Below, in pieces: positions 1 to 4,648 of a stretch of 11,901 bases of DNA. The translations under genes were made by a program, and so were the position numbers. How positions within the stretch are numbered: the first letter of the stretch is position 1; each line of letters begins with the position of its first letter. This stretch comes from BRH-c25 sp029553855 (GTDB lineage Bacteria > Bacillota > Clostridia > Lutisporales > Lutisporaceae): NCBI GenBank assembly GCA_035375865.1, contig DAOSQO010000078.1, positions 1-11,901 on the forward strand. The letters are read 5' to 3'. A model generated the notes under the pieces. It made no database searches. It worked only from the letters and a program-made list of their open reading frames with translations, and had not been told where the DNA came from.

Positions 1-396
1 CAAAGCTTTTATTGTTTCTTCACCTACCAGGATATTTCCCTGACAGGCAAAGTTTTCGCCTGCTATTCCCCCGGCCCAGTCATAGCAGTTCTTTCCCGTA
101 TAAGTAACCGAATTGCCGTATGCGTCGACAATACCTATCTGCCTGTCTTCCCTGCCTTCATCTAAGGCTAACAAAGAATCAAGGGTTTTTTGAGGGGAGT
201 ATCCTTTTTTTAACAACTCCAGGCCCAATTCACCGTAATCCAGATTTGCTAAAGCCTGTGTTGCAATGGCCCCAACCCCGGCCTTTGCCCACGGTACGGC
301 AGCTCCTACGGCAAGGAATTTTGATTGAACCGCGACACCAAGTTCTCCGGTTTCGGGATCTCTTGCCACTATTGAAAAAGTTGAGATGTTTATCAA
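1..396 (-). CDS. DUF1028 family protein (Ntn-hydrolase-like fold), 3' end outside window
   Basis: Reading the minus strand from a TTG at 396 gives 132 uninterrupted codons to the window edge, so this is the N-terminal part of the gene. The protein begins MINISTFSIVARDPETGELG and continues with GVAVQSKFLAVGAAVPWAKA, GVGAIATQA, and a DRQIGIVDAYGNS segment followed by a tryptophan- and glycine-rich stretch. These are characteristic of DUF1028 proteins, which have an Ntn-hydrolase-like fold; their substrate is not established. TTG was chosen because a perfect AGGGAGG site (404-410) lies seven bases upstream and family similarity starts within a few residues. There is no signal peptide, so it is probably cytoplasmic. 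It is divergent from the L,D-transpeptidase gene. The family call is firm; the biochemical role is unknown. Confidence 0.87.
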   Translation of the reverse strand, partial: MINISTFSIVARDPETGELGVAVQSKFLAVGAAVPWAKAGVGAIATQALANLDYGELGLELLKKGYSPQKTLDSLLALDEGREDRQIGIVDAYGNSVTYTGKNCYDWAGGIAGENFACQGNILVGEETIKAL

Positions 397-466
397 AGTC
401 TTGCCTCCCTATTTATACTTATCGTTATTTCTTCATAAATCTTTCCGATCATATATATTTACATAA

Positions 467-495
467 ATAATAGCATAGTAATGTTAGAAGGCCAA
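467..495 (-). promoter_or_regulatory. Candidate sigma-A promoter of the DUF1028 gene
   Basis: On the minus strand, TTGGCC (490-495) is followed after exactly 17 bases by TATTAT (467-472), preceded by TGC, giving an extended -10. It lies about 70 bases upstream of the TTG start at 396. Spacing is ideal, but AT-rich DNA yields chance matches. Confidence 0.42.
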
Positions 496-587
496 GTAAA
501 TGGGAATAAAATAGAAAAAATTTTTGTAGGGCTCAGGTGAATAAGTGCATTGCAGTTTGCCAATAATTCTAATAGCGCAAATGGCAT

Positions 588-630
588 TATTTATTGTATG
601 GGAAAGTATAACTTTCCTATACAATAAATA
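588..630. repeat. 20-bp inverted repeat with a 3-base loop
   Basis: Bases 588-607 pair with 611-630 around the loop ATA. All 20 positions pair in RNA, with a single G-U wobble (600 with 618). There is no T-tract on either side, so a simple intrinsic terminator is unlikely. It could be an operator, an RNA stability element, or the end of a small palindromic mobile element. Confidence 0.8.
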
Positions 631-645
631 CCCTTAATTTAAGTG

Positions 646-714
646 CCCGCGCCTGAGTTTTCTCGCACACTCGAAAAAGGCGCATGGGAGGCAAATGCGG
701 CGAAGCCGCCTTTG
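646..714 (+). promoter_or_regulatory. GC-rich structured leader before the L,D-transpeptidase gene
   Basis: Two stems follow each other. In the first, CCC-GCGCCT (646-654) pairs with AGGCGC-(AT bulge)-GGG (678-688), and TTTTC/GAAAA can extend it inward. In the second, CAAA-T-GCGGC (692-701) pairs with GCCGC-C-TTTG (705-714) around the loop GAA. The ribosome binding site of the downstream gene starts 19 bases after the second stem. GC content far exceeds the flanks. It may be an attenuator, an unrecognised cis-acting RNA, or a dispersed palindromic repeat. It does not match riboswitch consensus sequences I know. Confidence 0.4.
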
Positions 715-744
715 TTATTATTGAGGTTTAAAGAGGAGGCAGCT

Positions 745-2097
745 TTGAAAAAATATTTTTTAATCGTACTTATAATATTTATATGTTATGACCGAATATG
801 GGCAGGCGGAAATGAAGGTAAAATAAGAATAGAGATTAATATTCCTTCCCATACCTTGAAATTATATAAGGATGACACGCTAATGAAGGAATATCCGGTA
901 TGCCTGGGGAAAAAATCCACCCCTACTCCGGAAGGGGAATATAAAGTAATATACAAAACTATCAATCCATATTGGATTAACAAGGATGTAGTAGTGCCTC
1001 CAGGGCCTCGGAACCCCCTTGGGGCAAGGTGGATAGGAATTTCTAAAAAAATAGGCATTCACGGGAATAACAAGCCGGAATCCATAGGGACCTATGCATC
1101 TGCAGGATGCATCAGAATGTATAACAGGGATGCAGAAGAATTATATGCCCTGGTGCCTTTGGACACGCCTGTTGCTGTAAAGTACGACAGGTCGGAAGTG
1201 TTTGAGGATAAATATTCGGGGGAAAGGGCTGTAATAATTTACCCGGACAGCTATAAAAAAGGCCCTGGCAATTGCGGGCAGCTTTTGGATAAGCTGCGTC
1301 GGCTGGATATTTATGAAGAATTAATAAATAGAGCGCAAGAGATTCTGAAAAGAACCACCGGTAAACCTCTGACAGCATCGAAAGGAATCGGAGTGTTCCT
1401 AAATAATAGCCTGATGACCTGCGATGCCTTGGAAGAGAAGGATTGTATATTCATAAACCGTAAGGCTGCAGAGGACATATTGGGGCTGATACCTGGGATA
1501 GCAGGTCTGTTTGATATAGGAATAAAAGAAGCGGAAGGGAAGGTATATATCAATCTTACGCAGACTGTGAAGTGCCTTGGAGGAAGTATAACTTATGATA
1601 AAGCCGGTGATGCGTATATAAATATGAAAATCATCAAGATTAACGGGGTTTTTGCGGGTATTAATTATGGAAATTATGACAAGTCGGATCTGTTATCGGT
1701 AGAAGCTGTTAAGCAGCTTGGGTATGAATACACCGAAGATTCCGTTGATATAAGAATATTTGATAAAGGAATAATAAAGCTTATAAGGAATAATACCTGG
1801 GTTGTGAATGCAGATAACCTTGCCAAAGCCGCAGGGGGATTTAAAAATGTAAGCTCCCGGGATGGAATTGTGGATATGGAGCTTCCTGTCTTCTTGAAAA
1901 TAGGCGAAGAATACTATAAAATCGATAGCATTGATGGCAGGCTGGTACTGAATGCGGATACGGCTTGCAGCATATATGAAAGAAGCGGCCTGGATGTAAA
2001 AGATGAGGATGTTGATTTAGAGACTTTTCTGAAAGACTACGAGTATGAAACCAATTATTTTGGTACGGTAATTGAAATTAAAGCAGAAGGGAATTAA
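745..2097 (+). CDS. Secreted L,D-transpeptidase (YkuD domain) with stalk-like C-terminal region
   Basis: YkuD-family enzymes form 3-3 peptidoglycan cross-links or attach proteins to the wall through a cysteine nucleophile. The 450-residue protein starts with a signal peptide or membrane anchor (KK, then a hydrophobic stretch to about residue 20). The catalytic domain spans roughly 25-146 and shows His106 in IHGNN and the nucleophile Cys122 in SAGCIRM, matching the family's H...S-x-G-C-x-R pattern. From about 210 to 440, segments such as GVFLNNSL, CIFINRKAAEDILGL and VYINLTQTVKCLGG resemble copper-amine-oxidase-N stalk repeats, which may bind the envelope. TTG at 745 is preferred: GAGGAGG lies five bases upstream and the signal peptide begins there. 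The frame stays open to an ATG at 643, but that extension would precede the signal peptide and overlaps the structured leader. A terminator follows, so it appears monocistronic. Confidence 0.9.
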   Translation: MKKYFLIVLIIFICYDRIWAGGNEGKIRIEINIPSHTLKLYKDDTLMKEYPVCLGKKSTPTPEGEYKVIYKTINPYWINKDVVVPPGPRNPLGARWIGISKKIGIHGNNKPESIGTYASAGCIRMYNRDAEELYALVPLDTPVAVKYDRSEVFEDKYSGERAVIIYPDSYKKGPGNCGQLLDKLRRLDIYEELINRAQEILKRTTGKPLTASKGIGVFLNNSLMTCDALEEKDCIFINRKAAEDILGLIPGIAGLFDIGIKEAEGKVYINLTQTVKCLGGSITYDKAGDAYINMKIIKINGVFAGINYGNYDKSDLLSVEAVKQLGYEYTEDSVDIRIFDKGIIKLIRNNTWVVNADNLAKAAGGFKNVSSRDGIVDMELPVFLKIGEEYYKIDSIDGRLVLNADTACSIYERSGLDVKDEDVDLETFLKDYEYETNYFGTVIEIKAEGN

Positions 2098-2121
2098 GTG
2101 TTTTATAAAATTTAACCTAAT

Positions 2122-2154
2122 ACAAAAACAGCAGCAGATAGTTGCTGTTTTTGT
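2122..2154 (+). terminator. Intrinsic terminator after the L,D-transpeptidase gene
   Basis: ACAAAAACAGCA (2122-2133) pairs perfectly with TGCTGTTTTTGT (2143-2154) across a nine-base loop; the T-run forms the distal half of the stem. It begins 24 bases after the stop codon. Confidence 0.8.
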
Positions 2155-2179
2155 GTAATTAGAATATTTATCTAACCCT

Positions 2180-2206
2180 GGAACTTTATTTCAGGTATTT
2201 CGTCTA
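2180..2206 (+). promoter_or_regulatory. Candidate ECF-type promoter, probably autoregulatory
   Basis: GGAAC followed by TTT (2180-2187) and, exactly 16 bases after GGAAC, CGTCTA (2201-2206). GGAAC/GAAC at -35 and CGTC at -10 with about 16 bases between them is the classic pattern for ECF sigma factors, which commonly transcribe their own operons. It is the only strong match I found and lies directly upstream of an ECF sigma gene. Confidence 0.62.
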
Positions 2207-2245
2207 AAAACATCAGGCATATTTATATTTTAGCTTTAATATGTG

Positions 2246-2254
2246 TGATATAAT
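2246..2254 (+). promoter_or_regulatory. Candidate extended -10 sigma-A promoter for the sigma gene
   Basis: TGATATAAT forms a perfect extended -10 (TGn plus TATAAT). No good -35 lies at the usual distance, as can occur with extended -10 promoters. It could provide basal expression alongside the ECF promoter. Confidence 0.45.
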
Positions 2255-2284
2255 CTATTTTAGGACATCAAAAAAGCAGGCTGC

Positions 2285-2305
2285 ATATATATATATATAT
2301 ATATA
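2285..2305. repeat. Alternating AT run, 21 bases
   Basis: Ten and a half AT dinucleotide units lie between the proposed promoters and the sigma gene. Such runs can extrude as cruciforms and change length by slippage. Confidence 0.9.
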
Positions 2306-2318
2306 CCAAATGGTAATT

Positions 2319-2333
2319 AAGAAAGCGTTTGCA
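2319..2333 (+). promoter_or_regulatory. Possible CcpA-binding (cre-like) site
   Basis: AAGAAAGCGTTTGCA matches the degenerate Firmicutes cre pattern WTGNAANCGNWNNCW at all specified positions except the second. It lies downstream of both promoters, where a roadblock could act. One short degenerate match is weak evidence, and other LacI-family operators look similar. Confidence 0.25.
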
Positions 2334-2428
2334 CGGAATTAAACAATCTGTTCGGCAGATGCCTGTAAGGCATATGATACAGCAGTTCAATCATTAGATA
2401 TATATAAGAAGCGGGAGGGGGAAACATT

Positions 2429-3022
2429 GTGAGCGATCTGGAAAAGCTATTGATAAAAAAGAGCCAGTCCGGAGATATTGAGTCTTTCGAGCTCCTGATA
2501 AGCTCCTATGATAAAAGAGCCTACAATACTGCATACCGTGTCATGGGAAACGAAGAAGATGCTAAAGACATGGCGCAGGAGGCGATGATCAGGGTTTTCA
2601 GAGCTCTGAAAGATTTTAAGGGGCAATCGGCCTTTTCTACCTGGTTATATAGAATTGTGATAAATGTTTGCCTGGATGAGTTGAGACGAAGAAAAAATGA
2701 AAAATATGTCTCAATGGATAGCACAGTACAAACAGACAGCGGTGAACTTCATATAGAGTTATGCTCTGATAAAGAGACACCCGAGGCTGTCTATGAAAGG
2801 GTTGAGCAGAGGGAACTTATTAAAAATGCAATACATGAGCTGAACGATGACTATAAAAGCGTAATAGTGCTTAGGGAAATACAAGGTTTCAGCTATGAGG
2901 AAATATCCAACATACTTGATTGTTCCCTGGGTACCGTGAAGTCAAGAATAAATCGAGCAAGAACCATGCTGAGAGATAAGCTGAAAGTACGTATGGAACT
3001 TTCACAAGAAAACAGAGTCTAA
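2429..3022 (+). CDS. ECF-family RNA polymerase sigma factor (SigW/RpoE-like)
   Basis: A 197-residue group IV sigma factor that would direct RNA polymerase to a stress regulon. Region 2 spans about residues 20-90, with DAKDMAQEAMIRVFRALKDF (core binding, 44-63) and FSTWLYRIVINVCLDELRRR (-10 recognition, 69-88). A linker of about 35 acidic and polar residues follows. Region 4 (about 125-183) has LNDDYKSVIVLREIQGFSYE and a helix-turn-helix EISNILDCSLGTVKSRINRA that reads the -35. The length is typical. GTG at 2429 is supported by a purine-rich GGGAGGGGG site shortly upstream. The next gene begins 24 bases after the stop and encodes a matching anti-sigma factor. The upstream GGAAC-N16-CGTC element suggests autoregulation. 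The regulon is unknown; envelope genes are the obvious candidates. Confidence 0.95.
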   Translation: MSDLEKLLIKKSQSGDIESFELLISSYDKRAYNTAYRVMGNEEDAKDMAQEAMIRVFRALKDFKGQSAFSTWLYRIVINVCLDELRRRKNEKYVSMDSTVQTDSGELHIELCSDKETPEAVYERVEQRELIKNAIHELNDDYKSVIVLREIQGFSYEEISNILDCSLGTVKSRINRARTMLRDKLKVRMELSQENRV

Positions 3023-3046
3023 TTTGGTGAAGGGAGGTAGGAAGTT

Positions 3047-4372
3047 ATGAAGTGCGAAACAATAAGGAATATGCTATCCTCATATATAGATAAAGATTTG
3101 AATGATATAGAAAAGACAGAACTGGAAAAACACCTTACGGAATGTGCGGAATGTAAAAAAGAATATGATAATATGCTTGATATAATAGCCGTATGCGGCA
3201 ATCTGGAAGAAATTGAACTGCCTCAGAACTTCAGGACGGAACTTCATACAAGGTTGATTGAGGAAAAGGGGAAAAGGAACTTCTTTAGCGGGATTCTGGA
3301 GAAGAGATATATGAAAATGGCAACAGGAATTGCCGCCGCAGTACTGGTAATTGCAATTGGAATAGGAAGCTCCGCTTTGTTTTTTAATAATAGTGGGAAA
3401 ACAGCCCAAACAAGGGATTCAGCTTCCAGTTATGGCGAAGCAGCAGCACCCGCTGCTCCCTATAGGGGCGATGTGAATTTTTCTATGGATATAGCACCGG
3501 AGAAGCAGTATGAAACAGCTGTAGAAGAGGAGCTGCAGATGAATTCTGTGCGGGGGGTTTCGCCGGATACAAAGGCTCTTAAGTTTAAAGAAAGCCTCAC
3601 AGCTGATGCAGGGGCATCCAGCCCGGCCATTGAAAGTTCAAGGTCAGGCAGAATGGTAATCAGGTCAGGCAACATATCGGTAAATGTAGAGAATGTAGAT
3701 AAAGCAACTGTCGATATAAGGCAGCTTACTGAAAGCAGCGGAGGGTATGTAGAAAATTCTCAGATAGACAATATCACAGTACCGCAGCCTTATAATCCCA
3801 ATGGGAGCCCCGGAGCCAAAGAGGTTACGGAAAAGTATGCAAATATGACCCTTAGGGTGCCTGAAGCCAAGTTTGAGGTTGCATTTAACAGCATTAAAGG
3901 CATGGGAAAGCTGATAAGCGAGAATATGAGCGGCAGTGATATTACATCGGAATATGTTGATACGGAAGCCAGGGTAGATAACCTCAAAATACAGGAGCAA
4001 AGCCTGAAACAGCTTATGACCAAGGCAAACAATGTGGATGAGATACTGAAGATAGAGTCGGAATTAAACAGGGTAAGGACAGATATAGATATTAAATCAG
4101 GAAATTTGAAAAACTGGGATAATCTGGTTAAACTTTCCACCATTTATATATATATGAAGGAGCTTAAGCCGGAAGAACTCAAAAACGTAGATATGCCTGG
4201 GATGTGGGAAAAAGCATACCGGGGCTTTATCAAAGCCATTAACAGCATAGTAACGGGGCTTGAGAATATCGTTATAACCCTGATTACCGCAACACCATAC
4301 CTTATTATTGCAGTTATTCTTGCAGCAATCGGAATAGTAGTAATAAAGAGGGTAAAACTGAAGAAATTATAG
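3047..4372 (+). CDS. Membrane anti-sigma factor: zinc-binding domain fused to DUF4349
   Basis: A 441-residue protein. The N-terminus is a zinc-binding anti-sigma domain (zf-HC2/ZAS): Cys3, then His29-x3-Cys33-x2-Cys36 in EKHLTECAEC, the family's metal ligands, which should bind the co-transcribed sigma factor in the cytoplasm. A transmembrane helix follows at about 91-113. A low-complexity Ala/Ser/Pro linker (about 118-200) leads into a DUF4349 region (about 200-435): a GRMVIRSGNISVNVENVDKA strand segment, MTLRVPEAKFEVAFNSIKGM, a helical coiled-coil-like stretch (about 305-350), and a second transmembrane helix (about 407-434) ending in a basic tail. The inferred topology is cytoplasmic ZAS, external DUF4349, cytoplasmic C-terminus. 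AGGGAGG precedes the ATG. It probably senses an envelope signal; how it releases the sigma factor cannot be seen. Confidence 0.9.
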   Translation: MKCETIRNMLSSYIDKDLNDIEKTELEKHLTECAECKKEYDNMLDIIAVCGNLEEIELPQNFRTELHTRLIEEKGKRNFFSGILEKRYMKMATGIAAAVLVIAIGIGSSALFFNNSGKTAQTRDSASSYGEAAAPAAPYRGDVNFSMDIAPEKQYETAVEEELQMNSVRGVSPDTKALKFKESLTADAGASSPAIESSRSGRMVIRSGNISVNVENVDKATVDIRQLTESSGGYVENSQIDNITVPQPYNPNGSPGAKEVTEKYANMTLRVPEAKFEVAFNSIKGMGKLISENMSGSDITSEYVDTEARVDNLKIQEQSLKQLMTKANNVDEILKIESELNRVRTDIDIKSGNLKNWDNLVKLSTIYIYMKELKPEELKNVDMPGMWEKAYRGFIKAINSIVTGLENIVITLITATPYLIIAVILAAIGIVVIKRVKLKKL

Positions 4373-4375
4373 TCT

Positions 4376-4493
4376 TCAGTCTCTAGTAACTAGTCCCTAG
4401 TCACTAGAGCTGAGAAAGGCACTGGAGCATTATTGATTAACTTCGAAGTCCTGCCATAGTTCTAGAGACTAGTAACTAGCGACTAGCGACTGA
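4376..4493. repeat. Paired CTAG-heptad repeat blocks in inverted orientation
   Basis: CTAG occurs at 4383, 4390, 4397 and 4404, then at 4462, 4469, 4476 and 4483, each series exactly seven bases apart. The 32-base blocks 4376-4407 and 4462-4493 are inverted repeats of each other (26 of 32 positions complementary), separated by 54 bases that include the palindrome ACTTCGAAGT (4440-4449). The left block can also fold on itself: CTCTAGT-A-ACTAG (4381-4393) with CTAGT-C-ACTAGAG (4397-4409). The element lies between the anti-sigma stop and its terminator, so it is probably transcribed. It may be a small dispersed repeat. Confidence 0.85.
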
Positions 4494-4495
4494 CA

Positions 4496-4532
4496 AAAAG
4501 TATATCAACCCTTATGGGGGATATGCTTTTTT
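4496..4532 (+). terminator. Intrinsic terminator of the sigma/anti-sigma operon
   Basis: AAAAGTATATC (4496-4506) pairs with GATATGCTTTT (4520-4530) with one wobble, and CCC/GGG pairs inside around the loop TTAT. A run of six T (4527-4532) ends it. Confidence 0.82.
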
Positions 4533-4595
4533 ATTATCAGTGAACATTTTAAAAGGGTTTTTAGATTTTTAGTGGAAATAATATGAATATCAAAT

Positions 4596-4604
4596 TGATA
4601 TAAT
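4596..4604 (+). promoter_or_regulatory. Candidate extended -10 promoter of polA
   Basis: TGATATAAT is a perfect extended -10, identical to the one before the sigma gene. A clear -35 is missing. A six-base inverted repeat ATCAAA/TTTGAT (4589-4594 and 4606-4611) brackets the -10 and might be an operator. The start codon is 44 bases downstream. Confidence 0.5.
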
Positions 4605-4648
4605 ATTTGATTATTTATTGTGCTGATAGATTATGGAGGATGCAATGA

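Larger units (their letters stand above)
397..744. other. Divergent intergenic region (348 bp)
   Basis: No gene is supported here. The left part holds the minus-strand promoter of the DUF1028 gene. The middle is AT-rich and contains a 20-bp hairpin (588-630). The right part (about 641-716) is unusually GC-rich and folds into two further hairpins just before the ribosome binding site of the L,D-transpeptidase. I see no convincing sigma-A promoter reading rightward. Confidence 0.7.
2098..2428 (+). other. Intergenic region upstream of the ECF sigma gene (331 bp)
   Basis: It holds the upstream gene's terminator, an ECF-type promoter, a second extended -10 promoter, a 21-base alternating AT run (2285-2305), a CcpA-cre-like sequence (2319-2333) and a small ATGCCT/AGGCAT hairpin (2359-2373). 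No coding region is supported. It looks like a regulated leader of up to about 215 bases. Confidence 0.65.

Noticed and set aside
120..470. Plus-strand open frame of 116 codons
   Set aside because: It is antisense to the well-supported DUF1028 gene and its promoter, and its translation resembles no known family.
641..716. Known c-di-AMP (ydaO) or c-di-GMP riboswitch controlling a wall enzyme
   Set aside because: The conserved sequence blocks of those riboswitches are not present; only generic stems are visible.
643..744. 34-residue N-terminal extension of the L,D-transpeptidase from an ATG at 643
   Set aside because: It precedes a good signal peptide, has no ribosome binding site, and overlaps two GC-rich hairpins; TTG at 745 has an ideal GAGGAGG site.
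4376..4493. CRISPR array
   Set aside because: The seven-base units are far too short and there are no repeat-spacer units of CRISPR size; the pattern is a heptad tandem repeat.
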